64,000 nucleotides of DNA from Thermithiobacillus plumbiphilus (GCF_038070005.1 NZ_JBBPCO010000012.1:58003-122002), one strand, 5' to 3'. Counted from the stretch's first letter, positions 19,900 through 32,206 are shown. The notes: a model not told the origin generated them from the letters alone. Translations and numbers: made by a program.

Positions 19900-20087
19900 T
19901 AGAATTCCTCACACTTGAGCATGTAGCCGATTTGCGCAACCATGCCCATGAGGGCTGGTGTAGCAGATCTTTCGACAGTCTGGTTCATGCGCCTGAGACC
20001 AAGCCCGGCAAGGGTTTTCCGATGCCGTGCAGGGGTTGCGATCGGGCTTCTTACAAGGGTAATGCGAACGTTCTTTCCGCTTTCCAT
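19899..20087 (-). CDS. rpmD: 50S ribosomal protein L30
   Basis: L30 is a small 50S protein. The 62-residue product starts [20 protein letters not shown] and has the family core [18 protein letters not shown], ending in [15 protein letters not shown]. The start is the ATG at 20087, ten bases after the rpsE stop; a longer in-frame reading upstream runs inside rpsE and is not the gene. Confidence 0.93.
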   Translation of the reverse strand: MESGKNVRITLVRSPIATPARHRKTLAGLGLRRMNQTVERSATPALMGMVAQIGYMLKCEEF

Positions 20088-20097
20088 GATTTGCTCC

Positions 20098-20607
20098 CTA
20101 ACCGCGCAGGTCAGAAACCGACTTGCCGCGTTTTGCAGCGATTTCCTGCGGACTGGACAGTGATTCCAGTGCATTGAACGTGGCGCGCACAATATTGATC
20201 GGATTGTTCGAGCCAAGTGACTTGGCAAGAATGTTCCGGATGCCAAGCACTTCCAGCACGGCACGCATTGCACCACCGGCGATGATGCCCGTACCTTCCG
20301 AAGCAGGTCGGAGAACCACCTTTGCAGCGCCATGCTGGCCGATGACCGGGTAATGGATGGTGCCATTCTTCAGGGGAACCTTGATCATGTTCTTGCGGGC
20401 GCTGTCCATTGCCTTCTGGATGCCAACAGGAACTTCCTTGGCCTTGCCCCTGCCGAAACCGACCTGCCCATCGCCGTTGCCAACAACCGTCAAGGCAGCA
20501 AAGCCAAACTGTCTGCCGCCCTTGACCACCTTGGCCACACGATTGACCCCGATCAGCTTTTCCTGGAAATCGTCAGATCGGCCTGTGTCTCTGTCTTCTC
20601 TTGCCAT
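20098..20607 (-). CDS. rpsE: 30S ribosomal protein S5
   Basis: S5 helps hold mRNA and decoding accuracy at the 30S entry tunnel. The 169-residue product has the double-stranded-RNA-binding-like N-terminal domain ([20 protein letters not shown], residues about 23-42) and the C-terminal domain with [17 protein letters not shown]. Gaps to its neighbours are nine to ten bases. Confidence 0.97.
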   Translation of the reverse strand: MAREDRDTGRSDDFQEKLIGVNRVAKVVKGGRQFGFAALTVVGNGDGQVGFGRGKAKEVPVGIQKAMDSARKNMIKVPLKNGTIHYPVIGQHGAAKVVLRPASEGTGIIAGGAMRAVLEVLGIRNILAKSLGSNNPINIVRATFNALESLSSPQEIAAKRGKSVSDLRG

Positions 20608-20617
20608 TACTCTCTCC

Positions 20618-20974
20618 TTAGAACTTCAGGCCGTGCTCGCGAGCAGCATCAGCAAGGGCCTTGATGCGACCGTGATATTTATAACCACTACGATCAAAAG
20701 CCACAGAACCGATTCCCAGGGCAGTAGCCTTTTCCGCCAGTCTCTGGCCGATCCTGCTGGCAGCAGAAACATTGCCACCGCTGGCAAGATCCTGACGGAC
20801 CTCGGCTTCCAACGAAGATGCCTGGGCCAGAACGCGACCCTGTGCATCATCGATGATCTGGGCATAGATATGCTTGCTGGAACGAAACACGCAGAGCCTT
20901 ACCTGCTTGAGTTCCTTGATCTTGGCGCGGGTACGCTTGGCTCGCCTGAGCCGGGAATATCTCTTGCTTAACAT
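20618..20974 (-). CDS. rplR: 50S ribosomal protein L18
   Basis: L18 binds 5S rRNA with L5 and helps dock it on the 50S subunit. The 118-residue product has a basic N-terminus ([14 protein letters not shown]), the conserved [17 protein letters not shown] near residue 27 and the C-terminal [20 protein letters not shown]. Confidence 0.97.
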   Translation of the reverse strand: MLSKRYSRLRRAKRTRAKIKELKQVRLCVFRSSKHIYAQIIDDAQGRVLAQASSLEAEVRQDLASGGNVSAASRIGQRLAEKATALGIGSVAFDRSGYKYHGRIKALADAAREHGLKF

Positions 20975-20983
20975 GACTAATCC

Positions 20984-21511
20984 TTATTTCTTTTTCGCTT
21001 CCTTGCGAACGATCTGCTCGCCGGAATAGCGGATACCTTTACCCTTGTAGGGTTCCGGCGGACGATATGCACGGATATTCGCGGCAACCTGCCCGACCTG
21101 TTGACGGTCTATACCCTTGATCAGCACTTCGGTCTGGGTGGGGGTTTCGATGGTAATCCCCTGCGGTACCGGAAAGTCGACGGGATGGGAAAACCCCAAA
21201 GTCAGTCCTAGCACATTGCCACGCGCCTGAGCACGGTATCCGACGCCGACAATCTCAAGTTTGCGCTCAAATCCCTGACTTACCCCGGTCACCATATTCT
21301 GCAGCAGTGCACGCGTCGTGCCCGCCATGGCCCAGGCAGAGTCATTCTTTGCGCTGATCACCACCTCTCCATCCAATACCTGGACAGAGACATCGGCACT
21401 CAGATCAGTTTCCAGCGTACCCTTACTGCCCTTTACGGTAATCTTTCCAGAAGAGGCCTGAACATCCACCCCCTGTGGCAATACTACCGGCTTTTTCGCA
21501 ACCCGTGACAT
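20984..21511 (-). CDS. rplF: 50S ribosomal protein L6
   Basis: L6 sits near the factor-binding site of the 50S subunit. The 175-residue product is a duplicated fold, begins MSRVAKKPVVLPQGVDVQ and ends with YRPPEPYKGKGIRYSGE and a lysine-rich tail. It lies between rpsH and rplR as in the spc operon. Confidence 0.97.
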   Translation of the reverse strand: MSRVAKKPVVLPQGVDVQASSGKITVKGSKGTLETDLSADVSVQVLDGEVVISAKNDSAWAMAGTTRALLQNMVTGVSQGFERKLEIVGVGYRAQARGNVLGLTLGFSHPVDFPVPQGITIETPTQTEVLIKGIDRQQVGQVAANIRAYRPPEPYKGKGIRYSGEQIVRKEAKKK

Positions 21512-21528
21512 TTGATCACCTAACCCGA

Positions 21529-21924
21529 TTAGGAAACGAAGCAGAGGACCTCACCGCCAATGCCCGCTTCCCGGGCAGCACGATCAGTCATCACGCCTTT
21601 AGAAGTAGAAACAATGGCAATGCCATACCCGGCCTTGACTTTCGGCAGATCAGAATTTCCACGATACTGTCGAAGCCCGGGACGGCTCACTCGCGAGATT
21701 TCCTCGATGACAGCCCTGCCCGCATAGTATTTCAAGGATATATGAAGGCGTGGCAGGCCATCATGGTCATTCTTTTGAAACGCCTCGATGAAACCCTCAT
21801 CCAGAAGCACCTGAGCGATCGCCTCTTTCTGTTTGGAATGAGGCATGTCGACGCTGGCTTTCTGGGCCCGCTGAGCATTCCGGATGCGAGTCAGCATATC
21901 AGCGATAGGATCAGTTACACTCAT
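21529..21924 (-). CDS. rpsH: 30S ribosomal protein S8
   Basis: S8 binds the central domain of 16S rRNA early in assembly; in Escherichia coli it also represses the spc operon by binding rplE mRNA. The 131-residue product starts [18 protein letters not shown] and ends with the conserved [20 protein letters not shown] segment. ATG 21924 has GGAG nine bases upstream; the reading frame extends further upstream but only through the neighbouring gene. Confidence 0.97.
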   Translation of the reverse strand: MSVTDPIADMLTRIRNAQRAQKASVDMPHSKQKEAIAQVLLDEGFIEAFQKNDHDGLPRLHISLKYYAGRAVIEEISRVSRPGLRQYRGNSDLPKVKAGYGIAIVSTSKGVMTDRAAREAGIGGEVLCFVS

Positions 21925-21934
21925 GTCGTTTCTC

Positions 21935-22120
21935 CTACCAGCTTGCCTTGACCATGCCTGGAATCTCACCAGCCATGGCATGTTTGCGAACACAGAGCCT
22001 GCAAAGCCCGAATTTACGATAGACCGCATGTACGCGACCGCATTCCCGGCAGCGAGTATAGTTGCGCACCGCAAATTTCTGTGGCCTGCTGGCCTTTACA
22101 ATCAAAGATGTCTTTGCCAC
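21935..22120 (-). CDS. rpsN: 30S ribosomal protein S14, zinc (type Z) form
   Basis: S14 lies in the 30S head and is needed for assembly of S10 and S19. The product is only 61 residues and carries two CxxC pairs, CREC (24-27) and CRLC (40-43), the zinc-binding short form found in Gram-positives, thermophiles and several other phyla. Gammaproteobacteria usually have a cysteine-free form of about 101 residues, so this copy is unusual given the neighbouring gene content. It lies in the standard place between rplE and rpsH. Confidence 0.96.
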   Translation of the reverse strand: MAKTSLIVKASRPQKFAVRNYTRCRECGRVHAVYRKFGLCRLCVRKHAMAGEIPGMVKASW

Positions 22121-22131
22121 GTTGATCTCCG

Positions 22132-22674
22132 TTAAGCCCTGAATGGAAGCTTGAAAGCCTTTAAAAGAGCACGGCCTTCCTCATCAGTTTTGGCTGTAGT
22201 GCTAATGATGATATCCATACCGCGAATCTGATCGATCTTGTCGTAATCAATCTCGGTAAAGATGATCTGCTCCTTGACGCCAAAACTGTAGTTGCCGCGG
22301 CCATCAAAAGACTTGGGAGACAACCCCCGGAAATCCCGAATACGCGGTATGGCAATACTGACCAGACGGTCGAGAAACTCATACATCCTGCTGCCACGCA
22401 AGGTGACCTTGCATCCGACCGGATAACCCTCGCGAATCTTGAAGGCAGCAACCGATTTGCGAGCCTTGGTGACCACAGGCTGCTGGCCAGCGATCTGACG
22501 CATGTCGTTCAGTGCAGCGTCCAGAACCTTCTTGTCAGCGACCGCTTCACCGACACCCATATTCAGGGTTATTTTTTCCAGCCGTGGAACTTCCATAACG
22601 TTCCGGAAACCGAATTCCTTCATCAGAGCCGGAGCGATATTATCCCGATAGAGGGACTGCATACGAGCTTGCAT
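22132..22674 (-). CDS. rplE: 50S ribosomal protein L5
   Basis: L5 binds 5S rRNA and the P-site tRNA elbow. The 180-residue product has [18 protein letters not shown] near residue 29 and the C-terminal segment [23 protein letters not shown] 22674 follows AGGAT seven bases upstream. In the usual spc order it follows rplX. Confidence 0.97.
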   Translation of the reverse strand: MQARMQSLYRDNIAPALMKEFGFRNVMEVPRLEKITLNMGVGEAVADKKVLDAALNDMRQIAGQQPVVTKARKSVAAFKIREGYPVGCKVTLRGSRMYEFLDRLVSIAIPRIRDFRGLSPKSFDGRGNYSFGVKEQIIFTEIDYDKIDQIRGMDIIISTTAKTDEEGRALLKAFKLPFRA

Positions 22675-22688
22675 GGTAAAATCCTAAT

Positions 22689-23009
22689 TTATATATCTAC
22701 GACTTCGCCGCTGGATTTGAATACACGTACCTTGCGGCCATCATCCAGGATGCGAAAGCCCACCCGGTCGGCCTTACCCGAGACCGGATTGTATAGAGCG
22801 ACATTAGAGACGTGAATGGAGGCTTCCTTCTCGACGATCCCACCCGCCACACCTTGATGCGGATTAGGTTTCGTATGCCTTTTCACGACATTCACATGCT
22901 CGACCAGTACCCTGTTGCGATCCGGCAGCACCCTGAGCACCGATCCACGCTTGCCCTTGTCCTTGCCAGTCAAAACGATGACTTCATCACCTTTACGAAT
23001 CTTTTCCAT
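22689..23009 (-). CDS. rplX: 50S ribosomal protein L24
   Basis: L24 initiates 50S assembly by binding the 5' end of 23S rRNA. The 106-residue product contains the KOW motif in [20 protein letters not shown] (residues 5-24) followed by [15 protein letters not shown]. It lies between rplN and rplE. Confidence 0.97.
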   Translation of the reverse strand: MEKIRKGDEVIVLTGKDKGKRGSVLRVLPDRNRVLVEHVNVVKRHTKPNPHQGVAGGIVEKEASIHVSNVALYNPVSGKADRVGFRILDDGRKVRVFKSSGEVVDI

Positions 23010-23021
23010 AAACCACCCGAC

Positions 23022-23390
23022 CTAAAGAACTTCAGGGGCCAGGGAAATGATCTTCATGAAGTTGCCAGTACGCAGTTCACGCGTAACAGGGCCGAAGATA
23101 CGAGTTCCAATTGGCTGAAGCTGGTTGTTCAACAGGACTGCGGCATTTCCGTCGAAACGGATCACCGAGCCATCCTCGCGACGAATACCATGGCAGGTGC
23201 GAACCACCACAGCATTATAAACGTCACCTTTCTTGACCTTTCCCCGGGGCGCAGCATCCTTGACAGACACCTTGATGATGTCGCCAATCCCAGCATAACG
23301 GCGATGTGATCCACCAAGCACCTTGATGCACATCACCTCGCGCGCACCGCTGTTATCTGCGACACTGAGCCTGCTTTGCATTTGAATCAT
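23022..23390 (-). CDS. rplN: 50S ribosomal protein L14
   Basis: L14 forms intersubunit bridges with the 30S subunit. The 122-residue product starts [20 protein letters not shown] and ends with GPVTRELR followed by [11 protein letters not shown], the exact family length. It lies between rpsQ and rplX. Confidence 0.98.
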   Translation of the reverse strand: MIQMQSRLSVADNSGAREVMCIKVLGGSHRRYAGIGDIIKVSVKDAAPRGKVKKGDVYNAVVVRTCHGIRREDGSVIRFDGNAAVLLNNQLQPIGTRIFGPVTRELRTGNFMKIISLAPEVL

Positions 23391-23418
23391 GGCAACTCTC
23401 CTTACTCAGAGCGCAGAC

Positions 23419-23676
23419 CTAAGTGGCCTTGTTCAAAACTTTCACTAGACGCCAGAACTTGGTTTTGGAAAGAGGCCTGCATGCCTCGACCATAACCTCG
23501 TCACCCTCCTGACAGAGGTTACCCTCATCATGAGCGTGGATCTTGTTAGATCGGCGAATATACTTTTTGTAGATCGGGTGCTGGATCTGCCGTTCGATGA
23601 GAACAACGATGGTCTGATCCATCTTGTTGCTCACAACCTTTCCAACAACCGTCCTGTTTCCGGTCTCTGTCGCCAT
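23419..23676 (-). CDS. rpsQ: 30S ribosomal protein S17
   Basis: S17 is an OB-fold primary 16S rRNA binder. The 85-residue product has [20 protein letters not shown] near residue 8 and the conserved [15 protein letters not shown] near the C-terminus. It lies ten bases after rpmC. Confidence 0.97.
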   Translation of the reverse strand: MATETGNRTVVGKVVSNKMDQTIVVLIERQIQHPIYKKYIRRSNKIHAHDEGNLCQEGDEVMVEACRPLSKTKFWRLVKVLNKAT

Positions 23677-23686
23677 GGCTAAAAAC

Positions 23687-23869
23687 TCACTTTTCGCGGA
23701 TTAGTGTTCTTACGCGCGCAATATCGCGCCGGACAGCCCGAAGCCGCGCAGTGTTCTGAAGCTGAGCCGAGGCATGCTGCATACGAAGCTTGAATTGCTC
23801 GTCGAGCAGGCTGATGAGTTCCTGCTGCAGCGCATCACCAGATTTCCCGCGAAGTTCATTAGTATTCAT
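23687..23869 (-). CDS. rpmC: 50S ribosomal protein L29
   Basis: L29 borders the peptide exit tunnel, where the signal recognition particle and trigger factor dock. The 60-residue helical product starts [20 protein letters not shown] and has the conserved [16 protein letters not shown] helix (here [12 protein letters not shown]) near residue 27. Its ATG overlaps the rplP stop (ATGA). Confidence 0.96.
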   Translation of the reverse strand: MNTNELRGKSGDALQQELISLLDEQFKLRMQHASAQLQNTARLRAVRRDIARVRTLIREK

Positions 23870-24282
23870 CCCATCACCTGACGCGTTACAAAGGTGGTAA
23901 GAACGGGCAGCTTGGCTGCGGCGAGCGCAAAGGCTTCCCGGGCAATTTCCTCGCTGACGCCATCCATTTCATAGATGACCTTGCCAGGTTGCACCAGAGC
24001 AACCCAGTATTCAGGGCTGCCCTTGCCCTTGCCCATACGAACTTCAGCAGGTTTCTTGCTGATGGGCTTGTCCGGGAAAACGCGGATCCAGACCCGCCCA
24101 CCACGCTTGATATGCCTGGTCAAGGCGCGGCGCGCGGCTTCAATCTGCCTGGCTGTAAGGCGACCACGGGTGGTGGCCTTGAGGCCAAACTCGCCAAAGC
24201 TGACCTTGCTACCACGATCGGCGATACCGCGATTGCGCCCTTTATGCTGTTTTCTGAATTTGGTGCGTTTCGGCTGTAACAT
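23866..24282 (-). CDS. rplP: 50S ribosomal protein L16
   Basis: L16 is a late-assembly protein near the A-site tRNA and peptidyl transferase centre. The 138-residue product starts [20 protein letters not shown] and contains the conserved [19 protein letters not shown] segment near residue 62. It sits three bases after rpsC and overlaps rpmC. Confidence 0.98.
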   Translation of the reverse strand: MLQPKRTKFRKQHKGRNRGIADRGSKVSFGEFGLKATTRGRLTARQIEAARRALTRHIKRGGRVWIRVFPDKPISKKPAEVRMGKGKGSPEYWVALVQPGKVIYEMDGVSEEIAREAFALAAAKLPVLTTFVTRQVMG

Positions 24283-24285
24283 GGT

Positions 24286-24957
24286 TTAACCTTGCTGTTT
24301 ATCCTTACCAGAGGCAGTACGGTTCGCCTCCAGATCAAGGATTTCACCCTTAAAGATCCAGACCTTCACCCCAATGATGCCATAGGTGGTTTTAGCTTCT
24401 GCAACACCATAGTCGATATCGGCGCGTAGTGTGTGAAGCGGAACCCGACCCTCCCTGTACCACTCAGTTCGGGCAATCTCGGCGCCACCCAGGCGTCCGG
24501 CGCAGTTGATTTTCATGCCAAGGGCGCCCAGGCGCATGGCATTGGTGACCGCCCGCTTCATGGCGCGACGGAACATGATCCGGCGCTCAAGCTGCTGGGC
24601 AACACTTTCGGCCACCAGTTTGGCATCGAGTTCCGGCTTGCGGATTTCCTCGATATTCAGGTGAACGGGCACCCCCATCCGAGCCTGAACATCCTTGCGC
24701 AGACGATCGATGTCTTCGCCTTTCTTGCCAATCACGATGCCCGGTCGAGCAGTATGTATGGTTATTCTGGCATTTCGGGCGGGGCGCTCGATGGTGATGT
24801 TGGAAACCGATGCACCCGCAAGACGCTTGCTTATGAATTCCCGAACGGCAATATCTTCATTCAGCTTGTCAGCAAAGTCATGCTTCCCATACCAGCGGGA
24901 GCTCCAGTCCTTGATGATGCCAACGCGAATGCCGACAGGATTAACTTTTTGTCCCAT
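24286..24957 (-). CDS. rpsC: 30S ribosomal protein S3
   Basis: S3 lines the mRNA entry tunnel and contributes to helicase activity of the ribosome. The 223-residue product opens [20 protein letters not shown], has the KH domain with [18 protein letters not shown] near residue 72 and the C-terminal segment [19 protein letters not shown]. Confidence 0.98.
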   Translation of the reverse strand: MGQKVNPVGIRVGIIKDWSSRWYGKHDFADKLNEDIAVREFISKRLAGASVSNITIERPARNARITIHTARPGIVIGKKGEDIDRLRKDVQARMGVPVHLNIEEIRKPELDAKLVAESVAQQLERRIMFRRAMKRAVTNAMRLGALGMKINCAGRLGGAEIARTEWYREGRVPLHTLRADIDYGVAEAKTTYGIIGVKVWIFKGEILDLEANRTASGKDKQQG

Positions 24958-24971
24958 GTTTTCCTCGTACC

Positions 24972-25304
24972 CTATTTCTCGGCTACGGTGATACTAAAAT
25001 GACTCGTACGCTTGAGAATTCGAGTCCCCCGGCCTTTCGCCCTGGCATGAAAACGCTTCAGTACAGGACCTTCATCCACACAGATCTTGGCCACAACCAG
25101 TGAGTCCACGTCGGCGCCCGCATTGTGTTCAGCATTGGCAATTGCTGATTCAAGACACTTCCTGATCGGCAAAGCTGCTTTTTTATTGCTATAAACCAGC
25201 AACTCGATGGCTCGCTCGACTTTCAGTCCGCGCACCTGATCAGCCACCAACCGGGCCTTCTGCGGGGAAATGCGAAATCCCCTGAGATATGCCGACGCTT
25301 CCAT
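24972..25304 (-). CDS. rplV: 50S ribosomal protein L22
   Basis: L22 extends a beta hairpin into the peptide exit tunnel. The 110-residue product starts [20 protein letters not shown], and its hairpin segment [19 protein letters not shown] carries the sequence where macrolide-resistance changes occur in other bacteria; nothing here looks altered. It lies between rpsS and rpsC. Confidence 0.98.
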   Translation of the reverse strand: MEASAYLRGFRISPQKARLVADQVRGLKVERAIELLVYSNKKAALPIRKCLESAIANAEHNAGADVDSLVVAKICVDEGPVLKRFHARAKGRGTRILKRTSHFSITVAEK

Positions 25305-25321
25305 TCATTTACTCCTTAAGC

Positions 25322-25597
25322 TTATCGCTTGGCCTTCTTGTCGGCCGCATGTCCTTTGAAAGTCCGGGTTGGGACGAATTCACCCAGCTTATGGCCTACC
25401 ATGTTCTCATTGATGCTGACCGGCACATGCTGCCTACCGTTGTGCACTGAAAAGGTAAAGCCAATGAACTCCGGGGTGATGGTCGAACGCCGTGACCAGG
25501 TCTTTATTGGCCGCTTTGAACTTTCGTTCGCGGCAGCCAGGACCTTTTTCATGAGATGGCCATCTACAAAGGGACCTTTCTTTATTGAACGTGCCAC
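25322..25597 (-). CDS. rpsS: 30S ribosomal protein S19
   Basis: S19 sits in the 30S head with S13. The 91-residue product begins [20 protein letters not shown] and contains [17 protein letters not shown] near residue 45. Its start codon is GTG. It is 14 bases after rplB. Confidence 0.98.
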   Translation of the reverse strand: MARSIKKGPFVDGHLMKKVLAAANESSKRPIKTWSRRSTITPEFIGFTFSVHNGRQHVPVSINENMVGHKLGEFVPTRTFKGHAADKKAKR

Positions 25598-25611
25598 TTT
25601 AGCTCCTCTGA

Positions 25612-26436
25612 TTAAGCTTTGCGCCGGCGAACAATCATGCCGCTCGTCCGCTTGTTCCTGCGGGTACGGTAACCCTTCGTAGGCTGGCCCCAGGGACTGA
25701 CCGGGTGACGGCCACCGGAGGTACGGCCCTCACCACCACCATGCGGGTGGTCTACCGGATTCATGGCAACACCGCGGACGGAGGGACGGACACCGCGCCA
25801 GCGGCTCGCACCCGCTTTCCCCAGTGACCTGGATGAGTGCTCGGCGTTGCCAACTTCTCCGATTACCGCCCGGCAATTGATGCTTACCTTGCGAACCTCG
25901 CCAGAGCGCATGCGGATGAGGGCATATTCACCCTCGCGGGCCATGAGCTGCGAGCTCGCACCGGCAGATCGAGCAATCTGAGCACCCTTTCCAGGACGCA
26001 TCTCGATGTTGTGCACCTGCGCACCAACCGGTATGTAGCGCAGGGGCAGGCAGTTGCCCACCTTGATTGGCGCCTGCTCGCTGGAGATGACCTCCATGCC
26101 GACAACCAGGCCCTTGGCAGCAATGATGTAGCGGCGCTCACCATCCGCATACTTCACCAGCGCCAGATGAGCGCTGCGGTTCGGGTCGTATTCCAGACGT
26201 TCGACAAGCCCAGGGATGTTCAGCTTGTCACGCTTGAAGTCAACGACACGATAATGCTGCTTATGACCACCGCCACGGCGGCGGGTCGTAATGCGGCCAT
26301 TGTTGTTCCGGCCGGAAGAGCGATTCTTGCGCTCCAGGAGTGCGGCATGCGGCTTACCCTTGTGAAGTTCGGGGCTTTGCAGCTTGACGACGAAGCGGGC
26401 ACCCGCTGAAGTCGGTTTTACATTGATTAGGGCCAT
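25612..26436 (-). CDS. rplB: 50S ribosomal protein L2
   Basis: L2 is the large core 50S protein needed for subunit joining and peptidyl transferase activity. The 274-residue product has [19 protein letters not shown] near residue 43 and the C-terminal [18 protein letters not shown] holding the invariant histidine. Length and order (rplW-rplB-rpsS) are canonical. Confidence 0.98.
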   Translation of the reverse strand: MALINVKPTSAGARFVVKLQSPELHKGKPHAALLERKNRSSGRNNNGRITTRRRGGGHKQHYRVVDFKRDKLNIPGLVERLEYDPNRSAHLALVKYADGERRYIIAAKGLVVGMEVISSEQAPIKVGNCLPLRYIPVGAQVHNIEMRPGKGAQIARSAGASSQLMAREGEYALIRMRSGEVRKVSINCRAVIGEVGNAEHSSRSLGKAGASRWRGVRPSVRGVAMNPVDHPHGGGEGRTSGGRHPVSPWGQPTKGYRTRRNKRTSGMIVRRRKA

Positions 26437-26454
26437 TTAAGTTTCCTTTGCGAC

Positions 26455-26751
26455 TTAGGCGCCTGACACCAGCTCAAGATTTTGGTCGGCATCCAAGCAA
26501 ACATAGGCTTTCTTCCAGTCACTGCGACGCCCCACATGGCGACCGAAGCGCTTGACCTTTCCTTTGCAGTTAGCGGTCTGGACAGCCTTCACCTTGACCT
26601 CGAAAAGGCTTTCAACGGCCTTCTTGATCTCAAGCTTGGTAGCGTCCGTGGTGACCTTGAATACGAACTGATTGTGCTTTTCCGCCACCCTGGTCGCCTT
26701 TTCGCTGATCAGGGGTGACCGCAGTACCAGATATTTGCGCTCCGGATTCAT
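26455..26751 (-). CDS. rplW: 50S ribosomal protein L23
   Basis: L23 is the docking site for trigger factor and signal recognition particle at the exit tunnel. The 98-residue product has [20 protein letters not shown] near residue 6 and [20 protein letters not shown] near residue 66. It overlaps the end of rplD by four bases (ATGA). Confidence 0.97.
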   Translation of the reverse strand: MNPERKYLVLRSPLISEKATRVAEKHNQFVFKVTTDATKLEIKKAVESLFEVKVKAVQTANCKGKVKRFGRHVGRRSDWKKAYVCLDADQNLELVSGA

Positions 26752-27365
26752 CCCAGCATCTCCTCGAGGCTCTCAGCTGCTTCGCGCGTCATCACCACCC
26801 GCTCGTAGCGCAGGAGGTCGACCGGATTCATGGCAGGCACATCCAGCAGGCCCACACGGGGCAGGTTGCGCAAGCCAAGGTAAAGGTTCTCGGTGGGATT
26901 GTTGCTGATGATCAGCGTGTCATCGCCACCAAGCAAATTGAGGAGTTGCTTGCCCAGTTTTGTCCTGGGTGCTTCCAGGTCAATGCTTTCCACGATGGTC
27001 AGGCGCTCGATCCGCAACAGTTCGGCAAGCACCGAACGCATTGCGCCGGCGTACATCTTCCTGTTGACCTTCTGAACATAGGACCGGGGCTGGGCTGCGA
27101 AGGTCCTGCCACCGCCACGCCAGATCGGACTGCGGATGGTACCAGCGCGGGCGCGGCCCGTACCCTTTTGCTTCCAGGGCTTTTTCCCGCCGCCGCGGAC
27201 TGCCGCACGATTCTTCTGGGCTACGGTGCCGGCCCGGCCACCGGCCATATAGGCCGTCACCACCTGATGAACCAGAGGCTCATTGTAGGCAGTCGTGAAG
27301 ATCTCATCCGAGAGATTGCACTGGCCTACTGACTCTTTGTTTGTATTGAAGACGGTAACTTGCAT
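26748..27365 (-). CDS. rplD: 50S ribosomal protein L4
   Basis: L4 lines the exit tunnel and, in Escherichia coli, represses the S10 operon by transcription attenuation. The 205-residue product has the tunnel loop segment [19 protein letters not shown] near residue 71 and a C-terminal domain ending [21 protein letters not shown] see no long S10-type leader upstream of rpsJ here (10-base gap), so the Escherichia coli mechanism probably does not apply in the same form. Confidence 0.98.
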   Translation of the reverse strand: MQVTVFNTNKESVGQCNLSDEIFTTAYNEPLVHQVVTAYMAGGRAGTVAQKNRAAVRGGGKKPWKQKGTGRARAGTIRSPIWRGGGRTFAAQPRSYVQKVNRKMYAGAMRSVLAELLRIERLTIVESIDLEAPRTKLGKQLLNLLGGDDTLIISNNPTENLYLGLRNLPRVGLLDVPAMNPVDLLRYERVVMTREAAESLEEMLG

Positions 27366-27379
27366 GATAGATTTCCTGC

Positions 27380-28015
27380 CTAACGCGCTTTGACAGCGGG
27401 ACGGATCTCCACGTCGGCACCCTTGGAGCCAGGCACCGCGCCTTTTACGAGGAGGAGGTTACGATCCATATCAACGCGAATGATTTCCAGGTTCTGCATG
27501 GTGACGCGCTCGGCACCAAGCTGGCCAGCCATGCGCTTGCCCTTGAAAACACGACCGGGGGTCTGGCGGTTACCGATGGAACCAGGTGCGCGATGCGAAA
27601 GGCTGTTACCGTGGGTGGCCCTGTTGCTGCTGAAATTGTGGCGCTTGATGGCCCCGGCAAATCCCTTGCCCTTGCTGATGGCGCTGACATCCACCATCTG
27701 CCCGGCCTCGAAAATCTCAAGCGTCAGATCAGCCCCGGCTTGAAAAGCCGTGACATCATCCACGGTGAACTCACGCAGCGAACGGCCGGCCTGAATTCCG
27801 GCCTTGGCGAAGTGCCCGGCCATGGGCTTGGTGACGCGCTGCGGGCGCCGTTCACCAAAGGTCACCTGAATGGCAGTGTATCCATCGACCGCCGGTGTCT
27901 TGACCTGGGCAATGCGATTCGGGGTCACCTCAAGGACCGTGACGCCTACCGATGCGCCATTGTCCTGCACGACCCGTGTCATCCCCAGCTTGCGTCCTAC
28001 TAATCCAATACTCAT
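27380..28015 (-). CDS. rplC: 50S ribosomal protein L3
   Basis: L3 starts 50S assembly and reaches the peptidyl transferase centre. The 211-residue product begins [20 protein letters not shown] and contains the conserved loop [20 protein letters not shown] near residue 135. The extension after the glutamine methylation region is ordinary. It follows rpsJ by 30 bases. Confidence 0.98.
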   Translation of the reverse strand: MSIGLVGRKLGMTRVVQDNGASVGVTVLEVTPNRIAQVKTPAVDGYTAIQVTFGERRPQRVTKPMAGHFAKAGIQAGRSLREFTVDDVTAFQAGADLTLEIFEAGQMVDVSAISKGKGFAGAIKRHNFSSNRATHGNSLSHRAPGSIGNRQTPGRVFKGKRMAGQLGAERVTMQNLEIIRVDMDRNLLLVKGAVPGSKGADVEIRPAVKAR

Positions 28016-28045
28016 TTTCCTGTCCTTTGATTCCGCTTCCCGGAC

Positions 28046-28354
28046 TTAGAGCTTGATCTCGACATCGACCCCAGCTGCCAGATCAAGCTTGATCAGCGCA
28101 TCGACAGTTTTGTCCGTGGGCTCGAGGATATCGAGGATCCGCTTATGGGTGCGGATCTCGAATTGATCACGAGATTTCTTGTTTACATGGGGCGAACGGA
28201 GCACGGTAAATCGCTCGATCTTGGTCGGGAGCGGAATGGGGCCATGCACGCGGGCACCCGTACGTTTCGCCGTGTCGACAATCTCAGCCGCCGAGGCGTC
28301 AAGTATCCGGTGATCAAAGGATTTGAGCCGGATGCGAATCTTCGAGCTTTCCAT
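28046..28354 (-). CDS. rpsJ: 30S ribosomal protein S10 (NusE)
   Basis: S10 is a 30S head protein and, as NusE, links NusG-bound polymerase to the ribosome in antitermination. The 102-residue product starts [20 protein letters not shown] and has the family segments [19 protein letters not shown] and [12 protein letters not shown] 28354 has AAGG nine bases upstream. It lies only ten bases after tufA, so the str and S10 clusters are fused. Confidence 0.97.
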   Translation of the reverse strand: MESSKIRIRLKSFDHRILDASAAEIVDTAKRTGARVHGPIPLPTKIERFTVLRSPHVNKKSRDQFEIRTHKRILDILEPTDKTVDALIKLDLAAGVDVEIKL

Positions 28355-28359
28355 ATTAT

Positions 28360-29555
<1,196 letters not shown>

Positions 29556-29583
29556 GGCTCAAACCTCCGATTGCGGAATACTG

Positions 29584-31683
29584 TTAACGTTGGCTCTTCT
29601 GTACAATTGTCTCGGCGACATGCGCCGGGACCTCGAGATATTTCTTGAATTCCATCGTGTAGGTTGCCCGGCCTTGTGACAAGGAGCGTACCGTGGTGGC
29701 ATACCCAAACATTTCCGCCAAGGGAACTTCAGCCCGGATGACCTTGGCGCCAGCCTCATCATCCATGCCCAGAATCATGCCACGACGGGAATTCAAATCG
29801 CCGATGATGTCGCCCATGTAGTCTTCAGGCGTTACGACCTCGACGGAGAATACAGGTTCCAGGAGTACCGGATTTGCCTTTTTGGCACCATCCTTGAACG
29901 CCATGGAGCCTGCGATCTTAAAGGCGGCTTCCGATGAATCGACTTCATGGTAGGAACCATCAAAGATGGTTACCTTTACGTCGACCACGGGAAAGCCCGC
30001 TATAATACCATTATTGAGCGCTTCTTCAACACCTTTCTGCGTCGGCGCGATGAATTCCTTCGGCACGGTACCGCCAACCACCGCATTTTCGAACACGAAA
30101 CCTTCGCCCGGTTCCCGTGGCGACAATCTCAACCAGACATGGCCATATTGCCCACGACCACCGGACTGGCGCACGAACTTGCCTTCCTGCTCGACGGTTT
30201 TGCGGATCGTTTCACGGTATGCGACCTGTGGCGCACCCACATTGGCTTCAACGCCGAATTCGCGCTTCATGCGATCGACAATGATTTCGAGATGCAACTC
30301 GCCCATGCCGGAGATGATGGTCTGCCCGGACTCCTGATCGGTCCGCACCCGGAATGAAGGATCTTCCTGGGCCAGCTTGCCCAGCGCGAGCCCCATCTTT
30401 TCCTGGTCGCTCTTGGTTTTCGGCTCCACCGCAACGTGAATCACCGGCTCCGGGAATTCCATGCTTTCCAGCGAAATCGGCTTGCCGAGATCACAGAGCG
30501 TCTCACCTGTCACGACACCCTTGAGCCCCACGGCTGCAGCGATGTCACCGGCGCGAACTTCCTTGATTTCCTTGCGCTCATTGGCGTGCATCTGCAGCAG
30601 ACGGCCAATGCGCTCCTTCTGGCCCTTGCTCGGGATCAACACCTGGGTGCCAGCCTCAAGCACACCGGAGTAGACGCGAAAGAAGGTCAGCTGGCCCACG
30701 AACGGGTCGGTGGCGATCTTGAAAGCCAGCGCGGAGAAGGGCTCCTCATCAACAGGTAGCCTCGATTCTTCCTCGCCAGTATCCGGCTGCGTGCCCTTCA
30801 CTGCCGACACGTCCGCCGGCGCAGGCAGATAATCGACAACCGCGTCGAGCATGGCCTGCACGCCCTTGTTCTTGAAGGCGGAACCGCAAAGTACCGGCAC
30901 CAGCGCACCCGCTATCGTTCCCTCGCGCAGCGCACTCTTGATTTCCTCGTCGCTCAGCTCCTCGCCTTCGAGGTAGCGCATCATGAGTTCTTCGTTGCTC
31001 TCAGCGGCAGCTTCGACCATGAACTGGCGGGCACTTTCAGCCTGCTCCCGCATGTCAGCCGCGATTTCGCGCTCCTCGAAACGCACGCCCTGACTGGCAT
31101 CATCCCAGTAGATCGCCTTCATCTTGAGCAGGTCGATCACACCTTCGAAGTTGTCCTCAGCGCCGATCGGGAGCTGGATTGGCACCGGATTGCCGCGCAG
31201 GCGCTCCCGGATCTGCTTGACCACGCGACCGAAATCGGCACCGGAACGATCCATCTTGTTGACGAAGGCGATGCGTGGCACGCCATATTTGTTCGCCTGG
31301 CGCCAGACCGTTTCCGACTGGGGCTGCACGCCGCCAACCGCGCAGAACACCGCGCAGGCACCGTCTAGCACGCGCAGCGATCGCTCCACCTCGATGGTGA
31401 AATCCACGTGACCCGGCGTGTCAATGATATTGATCCGGTGCTCGGGCAACTTGCCATCCATGCCCTTCCAGAAGCAGGTGGTAGCCGCAGACGTGATGGT
31501 GATGCCACGTTCCTGCTCCTGTTCCATCCAGTCCATGGTGGCCGCGCCCTCATGAACCTCGCCGATCTTGTGCGAGACACCCGTGTAAAAAAGAATGCGC
31601 TCGGTCGTCGTCGTTTTACCGGCGTCGATGTGAGCCATGATCCCGATATTCCGGTAACGCTCGATAGGAGTTGTACGTGCCAC
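29584..31683 (-). CDS. fusA: elongation factor G
   Basis: EF-G is the GTPase that drives translocation and, with recycling factor, splits ribosomes. The 699-residue protein has G1 [15 protein letters not shown] near residue 18, DTPGHVDF and NKMDRSGAD, then domains II-V ending in the conserved [15 protein letters not shown]. The start is GTG with AAGGA eight bases upstream. Fusidic-acid-region residues look ordinary. It lies between rpsG and tuf with gaps of 26 and 28 bases. Confidence 0.98.
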   Translation of the reverse strand: MARTTPIERYRNIGIMAHIDAGKTTTTERILFYTGVSHKIGEVHEGAATMDWMEQEQERGITITSAATTCFWKGMDGKLPEHRINIIDTPGHVDFTIEVERSLRVLDGACAVFCAVGGVQPQSETVWRQANKYGVPRIAFVNKMDRSGADFGRVVKQIRERLRGNPVPIQLPIGAEDNFEGVIDLLKMKAIYWDDASQGVRFEEREIAADMREQAESARQFMVEAAAESNEELMMRYLEGEELSDEEIKSALREGTIAGALVPVLCGSAFKNKGVQAMLDAVVDYLPAPADVSAVKGTQPDTGEEESRLPVDEEPFSALAFKIATDPFVGQLTFFRVYSGVLEAGTQVLIPSKGQKERIGRLLQMHANERKEIKEVRAGDIAAAVGLKGVVTGETLCDLGKPISLESMEFPEPVIHVAVEPKTKSDQEKMGLALGKLAQEDPSFRVRTDQESGQTIISGMGELHLEIIVDRMKREFGVEANVGAPQVAYRETIRKTVEQEGKFVRQSGGRGQYGHVWLRLSPREPGEGFVFENAVVGGTVPKEFIAPTQKGVEEALNNGIIAGFPVVDVKVTIFDGSYHEVDSSEAAFKIAGSMAFKDGAKKANPVLLEPVFSVEVVTPEDYMGDIIGDLNSRRGMILGMDDEAGAKVIRAEVPLAEMFGYATTVRSLSQGRATYTMEFKKYLEVPAHVAETIVQKSQR

Positions 31684-31709
31684 GCCTGAATCCTTTAAAT
31701 CCTGGGTTT

Positions 31710-32180
31710 TTACCAGCGGTAATGGGAGAAGGCCTTGTTGGCCTCTGCCATCCTGTGAGTTTCTTCGCGCTTTCTGACCGCATTGCCGCGGTTTTCAGAC
31801 GCTTCGATCAATTCGGCCGCCAAACGTTCACCCATGGACTTTTCCGAACGCTTGCGTGCGGAGTCCACGAGCCAGCGCATCGCCAAGGCCGTGCGGCGCT
31901 GTGAGCGCACTTCGACGGGCACCTGATAGGTTGCACCACCGACACGACGGCTTTTCACTTCCACCATGGGACGGATGTTGTCCAGGGCCTGGCGAAAGAG
32001 GGCAATGGGGTCTTCCTTGCCGCGCGCGGCGACACGATCCAGGGCACCATAGACGATTTTTTCGGCTACGCTCTTCTTGCCATCCCTCATCAGGTTATTG
32101 GCAAATTTGGCCAGCATTTCGTCCTTGTACTTCGGATCAGGAAGAATCTGGCGCTTGGGGACTTCACGACGTCTCGGCAT
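31710..32180 (-). CDS. rpsG: 30S ribosomal protein S7
   Basis: S7 organises the 30S head and contacts E-site tRNA; it autoregulates the str operon in Escherichia coli. The 156-residue product begins [20 protein letters not shown] and has [20 protein letters not shown] near residue 80. It lies 26 bases after rpsL and 26 before fusA. Confidence 0.98.
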   Translation of the reverse strand: MPRRREVPKRQILPDPKYKDEMLAKFANNLMRDGKKSVAEKIVYGALDRVAARGKEDPIALFRQALDNIRPMVEVKSRRVGGATYQVPVEVRSQRRTALAMRWLVDSARKRSEKSMGERLAAELIEASENRGNAVRKREETHRMAEANKAFSHYRW

Positions 32181-32206
32181 ACTTTACTCCTTCGAGAATT
32201 CTTGGC

